Source: Gliomastix tumulicola
Taxonomy: Eukaryota; Ascomycota; Sordariomycetes; Hypocreales; Bionectriaceae
Direction of reading: 5' to 3'
Length of the DNA: 64,000 nt
Assembly: GCA_001599755.1 (NCBI GenBank)
Contig: BCHX01000008.1
Span: 1,488,001 to 1,552,000, forward strand
In this document: positions 44,677-56,283 of the stretch, in pieces
Layout: the number at the start of each line of letters is the position of its first letter
Position numbering within the stretch: the stretch's first letter is position 1
Notes under the pieces: generated by a model
Told to the model about the DNA's origin: nothing
What the model saw: only the letters and a program-made list of their open reading frames with translations
Database searches by the model: none
Program-made: the position numbers and the translations under genes

Positions 44677-46461
44677 ATGGCGGCCGCTAATAACATGCAC
44701 AATCTGACGACGCTCATCAAACGGTAGGTGGCGTCTTGTTCGGGGCTCCTTGCTGAGACATTGGGGGAGCCTTGTGCTGACATCATTTGTAGTCTTGAAG
44801 CTGCGACGTCACGACTGGAGGACATTGCTACCTCGACCGAGCTCCCCAAGGATGCCCCGGCTGTGGCCCAGTCCCAGGGAGCCTCGGCGAACGCCTCTCC
44901 GGCCGTCTCTACGCCGCCGCCGCCTCCAGCTGCTGCTGCTCCGGCCCCCAAGCCCGCTGCCGAGCCGCTGCCCGAGTTCATCGAAGACTTCGACAACTTC
45001 CTGGCCACCTCGATCGATAAATATGTCAAGCTGAGCCACGATGTTGGCGAGGTCGTCGGGAAGCAGGCCGACAGCGTCGCCAAGGGCTTCAAGGAGCAGC
45101 GCAAGGTGCTCCTGATCTCGACCAAGGCCAAGAAGCCCCAGATGTCCGACTTCAAGGTGATCCTGCAGCCCGTCAACGAGGCGGCTATGGCTGCCATTGA
45201 GATCAAGGAGTCTAGCCGGGGCGACAAGTCCTACAACCACCTCAGCGCTGTGGCTGACGGTATCATGATGCTGGGGTGGATTGGCGTGGAGAACCGCCCT
45301 TACAAGCACGTCGACGAGTTCCTCGGATCTGCCCAGTTCTTCGGAAACAAGGTGACGAAGGAATACAAGGACAAGTGAGACTACTCCTCTCTTCTGGCTC
45401 GCTCCGTGGCTCGTGCTAATCTGTATCACGTGTTCAGGGACCCCAAGCAGATTGAATGGGTGCAGTCATTCTACCAGATCTTCCGCAGCCTGTCCGACCT
45501 CCTAAAGCAGCACTTCTCCAACGGCGTGCCATGGAACCCTGCCGGCGAACCCGCGATCGAAGTGGCCAAGTCAGCCTCCTTGTCCAACGGAACGTCGGCA
45601 CCGCCGCCCCCTCCCCCGCCTGCCGGTGGCGCTCCGCCTCCGCCTCCGCCGCCGGGCCCCCCTCCGGTCCTGGATGTCAAGACCGAGGTCGCCGATGCGG
45701 GCGCCTCGCAGACGCCTTCGGGCCTGGGCGCAGTCTTCTCCGAGCTTAACAAGGGCGAATCCGTGACGAAGGGACTCCGGAAGGTCGACAAGTCGGAGAT
45801 GACGCACAAGAACCCGTCCCTCCGAGCAGGGTCAACCGTGTCCGACGGAACGGCGCGCGCAAAGAGCCCTGCGCCCGGGAAGAAGCCCAAGCCGGAGAGT
45901 ATGAGGGTCAAGAAGCCATCTCGCAAGGAACTTGAAGGAAATAAGTGGACGATCGTACGGCCCCCCAAACTCCCAGTCCCTTGCTTGCCATGACACTAAC
46001 CCAACATCCTTTCATAGGAGAACTTCGAGAAGGAATCTGAGCCGATTGAGATCGACGCCACCCTGTCCCAGTCGATCCTCATTAGCAGGTGTAACAGCAC
46101 CACCATCATCATCAAGGGCAAGGCCAACCAGGTCACCGTCGAGAACTCGAACCGCCTCTCCCTCGTCGTCGACACCCTTGTCTCCACCGTCGACGTCGTC
46201 AAGGCCCAGAACTTTGCCCTCCAGGTCATGGGCACCATCCCCATCGTCATGCTCGACCAGATCGACGGCGCTTCCATCTACTTCAGCAAGGAGAGCATTG
46301 CCACTAAGGTCTTCACTAGTAAGTCGGCCGGCATCAACCTCAACGTGCTCACCGGGTCCGAGGACGACTACAAGGAGGTGCCGCTGCCGTCGCAGATTTG
46401 CTCGTACTACGACGAGGCCAAGGGCGATCTGGTCAACGAGATTGTCGCCCATGCTGGGTAG
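44677..46461 (+). CDS. SRV2: Adenylyl cyclase-associated protein (Srv2/CAP)
   Basis: Exons 44,677-44,723, 44,793-45,374, 45,438-45,954 and 46,018-46,461 give 529 aa from the ATG that starts MAAANNMHNLTTLIKRLEAATSRLEDIA, the usual N-terminus. A helical-folded domain (FIEDFDNFLATSIDKYVKLS to VTKEYKDK) follows. Two poly-Pro tracts follow (PPPPPPP at about 265-285), then the WH2-like KPSRKELEGNKWTIENF. The beta-helix CARP domain ends EIVAHAG. CAP recycles cofilin-bound actin monomers and, in fungi, binds adenylyl cyclase in Ras/cAMP signalling. The frame is open upstream to an ATG at 44,413, which would add 88 Ser/Pro-rich residues. I prefer the conserved start but cannot exclude the longer form. 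Confidence 0.95.
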
Positions 46462-46741
46462 TGCTGAGGCACGACTCACACTCTTCTTTGAGTTCCAATT
46501 ATAGCTTGAACTAGCTGGACGAATGATCTTGTGCTGGATCTGTGCGAGTTATCTGTGTAGACTAAGTAGGTAGAGAAAGTAGCTGAGCTATGCGTCCTGA
46601 GCGTAGACGGGTCGTACATTTATTTCTATGTAAACCACATTTTATACATCATCTAGAGAAAAAATCCGAAGACCCAGCAGCTTCTAGCTCTCTCCTGTGA
46701 TGCCCTTGCTCCTCCCTACAACATGATATGAAGTGACCACT

Positions 46742-46781
<40 letters not shown>

Positions 46782-46925
46782 GCATCTGTAAATACCTCTG
46801 TAACAATGACTCAAAATCTATTGCAGATGCAGCCCTGGATACTGTAGCCAAAAAAGAGTCCCCGCTTGGTATAAAAAGTAAAGTCTGGGACGGAGATAGA
46901 TGGGGAAAAAGGGGAGGGAATGGTT
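46462..46925. other. 3'-3' intergenic region, SRV2 / CAT2
   Basis: A 464-bp gap between convergent genes. It contains a 32-base (CT)n run and AT-rich 3'-end-like sequence. Confidence 0.6.
46747..46778 (+). repeat. (CT)16 microsatellite
   Basis: An uninterrupted CT dinucleotide run of 32 bases between the 3' ends of SRV2 and the carnitine acetyltransferase gene. Confidence 0.95.
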
Positions 46926-48961
46926 CTATAGCTTGGCCTTGGGGGGCGCGATGGTGGGGATGAGGAGGTCGCGCATCTCGCCGGCGGCCTCGTTTAGGTA
47001 GTAGCTCATGCGGTCGCTGCCGAGGCCCTTGGACACGATGTTGAAGTTGATGCTGCGAATATCAGTCAGTACATGGGAGGTCGAGCTGTGTGGGTAGATG
47101 GATGAGGGGTTCAACGGTCAACATACCTGTTCTCGTTGATCATGTAGGCGATGCCGAAGCCGCCGTCGATGACCTGGCTCCAGCCGTAGCCGTTGAAGAA
47201 CTCGGAGCTCAGCTGCGAGGTGGACAGGTACCACGAGCTGGAGTACGCGTACGCCGGGTCCCTGTACAGCGCGGGGACGTCCTCGCCGGGGCCGAGGAGC
47301 TTCTTGAGGCCGAAGAGGTGGCGGTCGACGCCCTTGCCGTCGGAGGCGGCGCTGATGTACTCGATGTGACCGGCGACGGCCTTGCGGAAGAGGTCGACGC
47401 GGGTGCTGTCGCTGACGCTGGAGTCCGCCATGGACGCGCACCAGGCGGAAGACTCGCTGGAGACGGTGCGGCAGGTCTCGGTGCGGCCGAGCTGGAAGCG
47501 GCGGGTGGCGGCGGACTCGTAGGTCGGGCGGTTCTTGCCGTACATCTTGAAGTAGGCGAGCTGGATGATCATCTGGACGTAGGCGTCGGGCGAGCACTTG
47601 AACTGCTTGATGAGGCCCTTGCCGTAGCCCTGGTAGGCCTGGACGGCGAGCTCGTGCTGGCCGATGACGGTGGCGAAGTCCTTGGTCGCGCGGTCGATCT
47701 CGGACTGGACCTCGGGCGTGATGTCGAACTTGACAGGGGTAGGGTCGGGGAGGTCGGAGCGGACGGAGGGGTTGGCGAAGTCGAGCTTGTTGCCGAAGAT
47801 GAGGTCGTTGATGTAGTCGTTGAGGCGGTGCGTCGGCGTGCCGTCCATCATGGAGTGCTCGCCGTTGAAGCCCGAGGTGCCGTTGTCGTTGACGATGAAC
47901 TGCAGCGGCTTGTCGTACCAGCGGTTCGCGCCGTCGCCGTGCCAGTACTGGTGCGCGCGCTCCTCGAGCGTGACGGGGGAGGCGTCGTCGAGGCAGACGA
48001 CAAAGGACGCCGACTCGATGGTCTCGAGAGCGGCCTTGTTCTGCGGGCTGGCGTCGAGCAGCGTCTTGCGCGCCGCAGCCCAGACGTCACGGTTCTCCGA
48101 GGTGAGGGCACCGACGGCAGGCACACGCTCCGCCTTCTCGTACACGCGCTTGAACTGCACCTCGAGCTCGGCCGTGTTGAGCGGCTTGCCGGCGATCTCG
48201 TGCGGGATCTTGAAGAACTGGTTCTTGCGCACGGCGACGAGGTGCTTGTTGCTCTCCGGGTCGAACTTGACGGGGTAGTCGGTCGGCACGGCGGCGACGC
48301 GCGAGGCGTTGAACATCCACTTGTAGCTGTCCATGCAGATGGGTAGCTTCTTCATGTACTCGGGCTCGAGGACGCCCGCGTCCACCTGCTTCTTGAACTC
48401 GAGCACCGACGTCGTGATGGCGGCGGCCCTCTTGGCAGGGTCGCGGCGCGCCCGGTCGTCGCGGTGCGAGTAGAAGTAGCTGACGTAGGGGACGACAGGA
48501 TCCCGGTACGAGAGGTACGCCGCGTCGTTCCACCACTCGTAGATCCAGTTCTTGGTCTCGGCCTGCTCGCGCTTGGCGACGAGCTTCTCCTGCAGCTTGT
48601 GGCCGACACCGCCGGGCTTCGCGAACTCGTCGACGGCGGCCTGGCTCGCCTTGAACTCGGTCTCGGAGAGCAGCGGCTTGAGGGACTTGAGGTAGCGCTT
48701 GGTCGTCTCCTCGAGCGTCGGGACGGGGAGCTTGGGGAGCGAGTCCTGGAACCGGAGCATCGGGCCCTTGGACTTGTCCTCGGCGTAGCCCGAGGGCAGC
48801 GACGAGCTGTTGCGCTTGGCGGCCGGCATTGTTCTTATTTGCTGGGAGTGATGGTCAGCGTCTCTGTCTTTCTCTGGCAATGGCAATCCCAATCCTAGAC
48901 CTACCTGTGGAATCCCAACTCGCTGTGAGGTGGCTGTGAGCACGCGGCGGGATCGTAACAT
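46926..48961 (-). CDS. CAT2: Carnitine O-acetyltransferase, mitochondrial/peroxisomal
   Basis: Exons 48,961-48,905, 48,841-47,127 and 47,052-46,926 give 632 aa. The catalytic His is about residue 348 in FNGEHSMMDGTPT. The carnitine/choline acyltransferase blocks LPICMDSYKWMFN, HQYWHGDGANRWYDKP, QLAYFKMYGKNRPTYESA and GYGWSQVIDGGFGIAYMI are all present. Exon 1 encodes a basic, hydroxylated presequence (MLRSRRVLTATSQR), typical of mitochondrial import. The C-terminus is AKL, a peroxisomal PTS1 signal. A second in-frame ATG at 48,829 begins MPAAKRNSSS and lacks the presequence. This is the layout of yeast Cat2 and A. nidulans AcuJ, where alternative starts give two locations. The enzyme moves acetyl units as acetylcarnitine during growth on acetate or fatty acids. 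Confidence 0.95.
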
Positions 48962-49150
48962 GGCAGAGGAGCGAGCACACTGGAGGTGTGTATAAGCCGT
49001 CCTATCGACGAGCTGGCGGAAGTAGGGGGGAGGGGGGGAAATAATCTTTAAGGAAGAGACGCGTGAAACTCGTATATCGGTCCAACAGCGGGCAATGGAC
49101 ACAAAGGCGTGAGGAAGTTTTGGTGAGATGGTGTGTGTATGGAGGACGGC

Positions 49151-49156
49151 CCGAGG
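49151..49156 (-). promoter_or_regulatory. CCTCGG word, possible FarA/FarB (Ctf1) site
   Basis: CCGAGG on the + strand is CCTCGG in the gene's direction, 190 bp upstream of the CAT2 start. A second copy is at 49,687-49,692. CCTCGG is the core bound by the fungal fatty-acid regulators FarA/FarB and Ctf1, which control peroxisomal beta-oxidation genes. A six-base match is weak on its own. Confidence 0.35.
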
Positions 49157-49220
49157 CAAAAGGCGAGGATTGCCGGATCCCGGTTCAAGGTTGCTAAGGA
49201 AGATCCTCCCAGCGCCGGGT

Positions 49221-49271
49221 ACTGAGTACCTGGGTTCGGAAATACCCAGTACGGCGGAGACGGTACTCAGT
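49221..49271. repeat. Nested inverted repeat in the CAT2 promoter
   Basis: The outer arms actgagtacc (49,221-49,230) and ggtactcagt (49,262-49,271) are perfect reverse complements. The inner arms ctgggt (49,230-49,235) and acccag (49,244-49,249) pair as well. The centre lies about 285 bp upstream of the CAT2 start. It may be a dimeric regulator site. Confidence 0.6.
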
Positions 49272-50281
49272 TGGCCAATTAGCGTGGCGGAATACAAGGC
49301 AGTGCTGTGTCGTCTGTTAGAGCTCCAAGTGGTGGGCTAGTACCCGGTACTGCCGCGCTCTAGCTCAACCTGAATCGTGGTGCAGTTGCAGCAGCCAGAC
49401 ACGCAGCCCTGCATGTCGGGAAGAACTTGGGTAAAAAGAAAAGTCTCAACCGTGAGCTATCAATTCCGTGTTGCTGTAAGCATTAAGGAGCCGCGTCCCA
49501 AGTCACATCGGTCGGTCCATCGCGAGTAGCTCTTCCAGGCCCTTTTCCATCCGTCATCAGCATCATCTCACATGCTTCCCTCCCCTCGTCCCGTCGCTTT
49601 GGGGGCGGGGCGACCGGGGATGGGGAAAAGGCGAAATGGAACCAGAACTGCCATTCAGCCAAGGTGCTATAATTTCCCGCCTCAAGCCGAGGCATGTGGG
49701 TAGGAAGTAGGAACTGCCACGGCCAAACAGTGGACAGAAATGGTGTTGGCATTGGCTCCCCTTTTCTGTCTACTCTTTGATTACAGTTGACTGTCACCTA
49801 CGAAAGGTAGCAGGTGCTAGGTAGAAGTCGAGGATAACGACGAGAATGTGGTGCTGTCAGGATGCAATGAAATCATCAATTCAACCACCTGCGTTTGATA
49901 TAAAGAAAAACAGGGAACCGAGACACTTGCGTGTTAATATTACATCCAAGTCATGAAAATAAGGAAATAATAACAATCTCAACCCGTCAAACAACTGTCA
50001 AGCGAACGAGAAACCCATAATATCCCTGAACTTTGCCCCTAATCTTTGTCCATCTTTACCCTTGACAGTCCATACAGCACCATCAACTGGCGCGCGCATG
50101 AACCGCTGAAGCAGTAACGGCCACCCTCTCAAGAAAGTCCAAATTGTAAACCCGGGCCTCTGGTTATGCACAGGCGTCATGCCCGTGTCAGGCCATCCAT
50201 CCGACGCCAAGCTCGACCAAAAATACATCCATCCCAGCTGGGTACCTTGGTAGGTATCCATGGACACTCTTACCCCAGCGA

Positions 50282-52490
50282 TTATGCCTCATAGGTCTTG
50301 ATCTGACCTCCCACGCCAGGTGCTGGGGGCGCTACTTGACCGTTGGCAGCGTACTGGAACCCAAGTGGCTCGCCGTCGGTGATGGCGTCTGCAGCAAGCC
50401 TGGCTCCCTGCTCGCCGCCAGCAGCAGCAGCAGCCTGAAGCCCCTCCTGCACAGTTCGCACGCGTCGCTTGAACGCGAGTCTGTCGAGGAAGAGCTGCTG
50501 CCTGCCTCGCTCGAGATCTTGCCGCTCAGCACGAAGGACGGCCTCCATCTCGCTGAAGTACTTAAGCTTCATCTCGAGCTTCTGGAGAGTAATGTTGGCA
50601 GCTGCGGACACGAGCCTGGTCATCTCTCGCTCCTCATGCGACGCAAAACCGGCGGAACGGGCCCCCATAGAGGCGAGCGGGATAGATGCTAGACTTGTTG
50701 TCGTCTTGGTTTGAGTAGTGGTGGTGGTGGTAGTAGTCATCAGTGTCGTCGCCGTGGGACCGCCCTCCTTGCCATCCACGTCCATACCATCCTTCTCATT
50801 GCCGTTGCCGGATTTCTCGCCATCCGCGGGTGTGCCATTCAGCTGCTTTCGTAACCTCTTCTTGAGCTCGTCCGCAGACCTATTGGCTGCCGCTGCTGTG
50901 CTCGCAGGGTCAGCCAAGCTGGCGAGGAAACCCACCACCGACATGACAGGGTTGTCGGCCTGGCTGAAAGGAAGCTGTCCGTGCTGACCACCGAGGATGG
51001 ACAGGCCGGGCGGCGGCTGGACTGGCCCTTCCGAGTCGAGATACTTCTCCTCGATGTCCAACTGGAGGAACTCGAGCACACACTCCTCCCTAGTCCGGGT
51101 TCCGACATGCTCTGCAATCTCGCTCCAGTCATCGTCGAAGCGCTCCAGTCCCTCCAGAAGACGGAGGATCTCAGCATCGCTCCACGGGGCATCTCGGTCG
51201 GGGAGCGCGGTGTATCGGGGGTTCTCGATCTTGGTGTACATTGCTGAGGTGTGGTTTGCGGGGAGGCGGCCCTCGTTGAAGCAGATAGGGCAGACATCGT
51301 ATTTCGTCTTGGACGCGGGGTCTGATTGGGTGCTGTGGTAGTGAACTCGGGTGCAGTCGGCGCTGCAAGTAAAGCAGTATACCTTGGTCACCTGAGCCTT
51401 GCTACCGCTGTCTGCGCCAGTGATGCCATTCGTGCTGGGTGTCTCGCCGTTTGTCTTGTTCTCTGTCTTGCTGATGGGGGTTCCCTTGGCGTTGGCCTCG
51501 TAAATGTTGCGTCCAAGCTCGAGATTGAGGTCTGCCTTGGCTGGCGCAGCCGCGACGGCCTTAGCGTCCGTGTCTTGACTCTTCTTGCCCTCGAGCACCA
51601 CTGGGTCGGCGGATGGCTGCCATGGCTGGAGACCACGGGGCGTGTCGCAGATGACCTTGAAGTGGCCGGTGAAAGGAGGACCAACGTGCGAAGGGCGCTG
51701 TTCAGCGTCGACCTAAGATGATGTGTGAGCAAGCGTTGTCGAGAATCAATGTCATTTTTGATGCTTACCTGATAGTTGATGAGGCCCCACTGCTCAAGGA
51801 ACGCATGAACTCTCATGATGGCGCAAACATCGCCCGCAAGATTGCGGCGGCATGCAGTGACCGTGAGGTACTCGACGGGGTTCAGGCGATAGGTGTTGAT
51901 CATGAAGTCGCGGTAGTCCTTGTACACGGCCGGAGTCTTGCTTCGGTTACGGTTGTTGAAGAATTCACCCATCGCCTTGCGCTCGATATCGTGGATGGCG
52001 TTCATGTCGAACCAGGTGCTGTAGCTGGGCAGCACGATGGCGTGCGTCTGGGAGACAAGATGCTCTCGAGCGGCGGACTCGGTAGCCTCCTTAGTCTTGG
52101 TGTCCTGGCCCTCATTGCCGTTGCCCTCGGCTCCAGTCTCCTTCAGCTCGTCAGCTCCCTCTCCCATCTCCTCATCGCCCAGGGGTGTGGGATCGGCGCG
52201 AGGTGCGTCGGGGGCATCGAGGGGGTTATCCGATAGCGCGCCGGGCGCAGGCGTATGGCTGTCCTGCTTCACCGTGGTGGTATCATTCGCAGCGCCCTCA
52301 GACATCTGGACGTCCTCTGCGCAAGTGTTAACGGCACTGTGCAACGACTCCAAGGGGATGTTTGCGGAACGCATTGCAACTTACCTTCCCCGTTTCCTGA
52401 GGCGCCCGTCTGCGAGGTATCTTGAGCCATGACGAAGTTCTCCTCGGATGACCCCTTCCCTGGCGACGCGTACTGCGCTGAGTCCTCCAT
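50282..52490 (-). CDS. SWI/SNF-RSC chromatin remodelling subunit (Rsc8/Swi3)
   Basis: Exons 52,490-52,385, 52,316-51,769 and 51,712-50,282 give 694 aa. The order is an acidic disordered N-terminus; SWIRM domain at about 125-235 (HAIVLPSYSTWFDMNAIHDIE, INYQVDAEQRPSHVGPPFTGHF); ZZ-type zinc finger at about 329-370 (YCFTCSADC to DVCPICFNEGR); and SANT domain at about 394-440 (APWSDAEILRLLEGLERFDDDW). A C-terminal coiled coil follows (ANITLQKLEMKLKYFSEMEAVLRAERQDLE). This is the Rsc8/Swi3/Ssr1-Ssr2 architecture, a dimeric scaffold of ATP-dependent remodellers in the nucleus. A run of about 10 Thr at roughly 535-550 is low-complexity. Which of the two fungal paralogues it is cannot be decided from sequence alone. 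Confidence 0.94.
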
Positions 52491-53090
52491 GGGCGCAAGA
52501 TGCGATGTTGGTCGGCGTTGGGCAAAGCGCAAAGGAGGTGGGTGATGATTACGCGAACAATGAAAAGACCCCAAAAGGGCGCGCGAAAGGCGACGGCGTC
52601 GAGAATGTCACGTCAAAGCTCGCGCTTTGATGGAATTGGCGACGTTGGGGTTGGAGTGGGCGATTATGCGATGGGAATGGCGAGGTGGTAGATGGCTGAA
52701 TGAATCGCGAAGGGAGAAATTTGACGCGACTGGCCAGCTCTCAGGCACAGTGGATTTGGTAGGAACAGACAGTGAGCAGCCACGCCCACTCTGCGTGCTA
52801 CCAAGTACGCAGGACGCCTTAACTCGAAAAATACGCTAAGCCATTTTAGGGCATATTGCCAGCATGAGCCTCTCAGGACGGGGGAAAAAGAAATTGAGCC
52901 ACATACACACCCAAATTACACGGCGCTATAGCCGAAGTATTCTTTCTATCACGGGTCTCTCCTCTCAACATCTTCATAGACTCGCACAAGGCACTATTAA
53001 CAAAGAGGCATCCTGATAGAATTCCAAGGCTTATTATTTTGAGTCTAAGTTCCTCTATAGTCTATAGAACTGTCTTTCTCTCATCCAATC
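52491..53090. promoter_or_regulatory. RSC8 promoter / MCD4 3' region
   Basis: A 600-bp gap in the same orientation. It holds the RSC8 upstream sequence and the MCD4 3' end, and nothing else is recognised. Confidence 0.5.
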
Positions 53091-56000
53091 CTAAGTTCGA
53101 ACCTCAATCCCAGAAATGAACAGACTGCTCACGCCCTCCAGGGCTGCGACAAACACACACAGCAGACTTGCTATCACAAAGTGGCTGATTGTTGATCCAA
53201 TCTCTAGCCATGAGCCCTCATCCTTGACCACCCAAAAGAAATACAGCGTCAAGATGTCCGTCAGGGCAATCGTGAGCATGAAGATGCCGGACGGCGCTAC
53301 ACCCAGCTGCTTGTTCACGACACCCAGGTTCGCCGAAATCAGAGCAAAAGGTATCATTAATTTCACAATGAGGAGTGCCCCCTGAGAGAAGGGATCAAAA
53401 ACGGGGATCAGGCGGGCCACACTCTCGAGGCTGAACTGTGCCACTGATGCAACGTTGCCGGTGCTGAAGAATCCGGACTGGAGTAGCACGATGAAGAAGA
53501 GGGCAATTCGCGAGTCTGGGAGAGTGAGAGGACGCGGGTCATTCGTGGTGGCACTCGGCTTCACGCCGTTGGCCTTTGTTCCGTTTGCTTTCCCGGGCGG
53601 CTTGCTGGCTGCAATGGTGTGGTTCTGTGCACTCAACTCGAGGCGACCCCATACCATCAGCAGCATGCTGAAAGCGACGTAAAAAATGCCTTCGTATGAG
53701 ATGGTGAGGATGACAAATGTCGGAGCACATGTCAGGAACATGAGCATCAAACGATGCATGTAGTGGGGATTGCTGTCCAGTCTATGCGCTGACGGCATGA
53801 GAAACGACATGACTACATTCGGCTTTGATTAGCATAACAAGAAAGATGGAAAGGGGAGAATTGATGGTGCTTACCTAGGACTATCCAGCCAACGACCTGG
53901 TTTCCGAGAGGCAGTCCTTGCTTGGCCTGTATCGAGAGCGCGCTAGAGCGTGTTACCGCCATTGCCAGAAGGATCAATCCGATCTTTTACATGTTTGAGT
54001 CAGTAAAAGTTCATCAATGTTGAAATATTGGCAAAGCTCTTTTTACCTGGATGCCCATGAGAGCCCTGCTCAGACGGCGCTGAGACTTATGGGTCGCCTT
54101 CACAGTTGGATTATTGAGACTTGTAAGGAACGAGTCCTCGAAGACCAAGTATACAAGTCCAATGAACGCCATAAGACCACCGCCGATCAAGCTAGGAAAT
54201 TGTTAGGGCAAAAAACCCATGTTCGAATCGAGGCAACTTACATGAGACGTATGTCTTCGGTCTTCATGGCTGGTAGCAAGGTGAAGGCGCTCATGACTAA
54301 ACATGAGACAACCCAGCTCAAGGTCTGGAAAGGGGCGGCTTTGACAAACGAGAGCCCGTACGTAAAGGGCCAAATCGTCGCTATAACAAAAATGATGGAA
54401 AGGATCTCACGATGAATGTATCCAAACGCCTGTGATGCTTAGCGCTAGCCGATTTGACATCTGGAGGATTAGGAGACTTACGAGTGACAAGATGACAGCG
54501 ACGTATTGAATGACGTGTATGAAGAAGCTGATAAGAGCTCTCGCTGATGTCAGATGCCCAAACAAAACTTGGCCTCCCTTTGCAAGGCTTGCTCTGTGGG
54601 CAACAACCTCTTCCCAGAACGCGACAGGGAAGAATGCGTAGATGTAGTAAGTCACAGGGGACTTGGAAATAATGAATGACGCGTAGAGAGCCGCCAAGAT
54701 GGAGGTAGAACCTAGGATTTCCGTAAACCCTCTCTGGGGCGGAAGGCTCTGGCCAATGACAAACGTGTCGACGACCATGGTAATGGCATATGCCATCCAC
54801 CCCACGTAGCCAATCGTGATCAAGGCCCTGAGAAACAGCCAGTCGTACGTTTGGAGGTACCGCAAGCCCTCGAGAGCCACGGTGATGAGCGCGTCGGTCT
54901 CTTCCACCGCTTCCTCATACTTTTGGGCTGCAATAAGGCTTTCGACCTTGGCAATACGCTGACCGGCGTTTGTGCCATCCTCGCTTAGTGGCTGGTATGG
55001 CTTGAATCGAAGCTGTGTGGTGCTTTTCTTCTCTTCCTTCACACGATACTGCTCGAGAATCCCACGCGCATTGACCAAGGAAGCCACGGCCTTTTCCTTA
55101 GCATCGGCTGCCATGTACGAGAGAGGCAGTTGTCCCACCGAATTGGCTGGGAATTCCGTGCCGATGAGATACGCCATCAATGCCGCAACATCGGCTTGAT
55201 CCACATCATGTCTCCTAACATGGTCAAGATTCCAGTCAGAGGAGAATTCGTTGTGGCCAGGCGCGACAGTGTTAGGGTACAGCTCGGGTTTCGCTACACC
55301 AGAGCCCCATACAATCAAGGGGGTTCTCGTGTTGTCTGGGTGGCCATCTCCGTGACTTCCCCAGTCACTCATGCCATGGTCTGCCGTAAACACAAAAGCT
55401 GTCCTATCGTCGGCGTAGAAGTCCTCGATGAGCTTCACGGTCTCCTTGACGCCTTGGTCCACAATCTGGATGTTGTTGAGATACTCAGCTGAGTAAGGGC
55501 GAAATGTATGACCAGTGGTGTCGATCCCGAGAAGATGAAGGAAGAGAACAACCTTGTCCTGGCGCAGGGCGTCGTTCAAGGATTTATCAGTCGTTGCCTT
55601 CCCAAAGAACTCCTTCACACGGTCGAATACCCAGTAGTCGAGATGCGTTGCAACCTTGGAGAAGTCTTCCTCTTCAGCTGCGTACATGTAGCTGTCTACT
55701 CTTCCGGGGACTGCGCCTTCCTCGAACATGGGCAAGATATCCGGACTGCCCCAGCTATATGTGTGTCGGCTTCGGTTGAAAACGCTGTCGAAGTTGACTG
55801 GGTTGTGCTTCCATCCCGTCGCCACAGCGGAAACATCTTCGTAGAGACCAGCAATCAGAGCGACATGTCCAGGGCGAGACTCTGTCGGCACCCTAGTATG
55901 GGACACACCGAAGGTAGCCTGGTCGAGGACGAGTGAGCGAAGGTAAGGGGCGAGGGGTCTTGGGACTAGGTCGTCCTCGGTGGTTGGGTATGGTTCCGGG

Positions 56001-56283
56001 AAAGATTGGAACGCCTTGTCGGCTCGTAATCCGTCTCCTAAGGTGCGAAACATCAGCGCCATTGTCCCATCACCGCACAGCGATCCGGAGTCGCAAACAA
56101 CTTACCCACGATGAGGACCAGCCGGTCGGCTGGTGCTTTTACTTCAGGCTGGCGCTCGATGCCAAACAGCTGCATCCCAGACACGATTGGACTGACGAAA
56201 TATATGTCGAAAATGGAAAGAACGTAGACCAAGTGAAAGACGATAGCCGTCACGAGGAAACCGAACCTGCTGAGCCCTGCCAT
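53091..56283 (-). CDS. MCD4: GPI ethanolamine phosphate transferase 1 (Mcd4/PIG-N)
   Basis: Exons 56,283-56,106, 56,037-54,482, 54,429-54,242, 54,191-54,047, 53,983-53,875 and 53,812-53,091 give 965 aa. A first membrane segment (residues ~7-27) leads to SIFDIYFVSPIVSGM. The lumenal alkaline-phosphatase-like domain has metal-site motifs VGDGLRADKAF, SRPGHVALIAG, LLGIDTTGH and TADHGMSDWGSHGDG. About a dozen further membrane helices form the PIG-N C-terminal domain. Mcd4 adds phosphoethanolamine to the first mannose of the GPI precursor in the ER. The sequence FDIYFVSPIV distinguishes it from Gpi13 and Gpi7. Start and all six exons are supported by frame and by splice signals. Confidence 0.95.

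Larger units (their letters stand above)
48962..50281. other. 1.3-kb intergenic region, CAT2 promoter / RSC8 3' end
   Basis: The CAT2 side (48,962-49,700) is rich in GTACT/AGTAC words and includes a nested dyad, a CCAAT word near 49,275 and two CCGAGG words. The RSC8 side (49,800-50,281) looks like a long 3' UTR. An 89-codon open frame at 49,998-50,267 on the minus strand resembles nothing known. Confidence 0.5.

Noticed and set aside
47090..48346. 418-codon frame antisense to the carnitine acetyltransferase
   Set aside because: It is a shadow of GC-rich coding sequence. The minus-strand protein is a full family match with conserved catalytic motifs.
49998..50267. 89-codon minus-strand frame just downstream of RSC8
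   Set aside because: It has no similarity I recognise and lies where the RSC8 3' UTR should be. Trp-rich composition is possible by chance.
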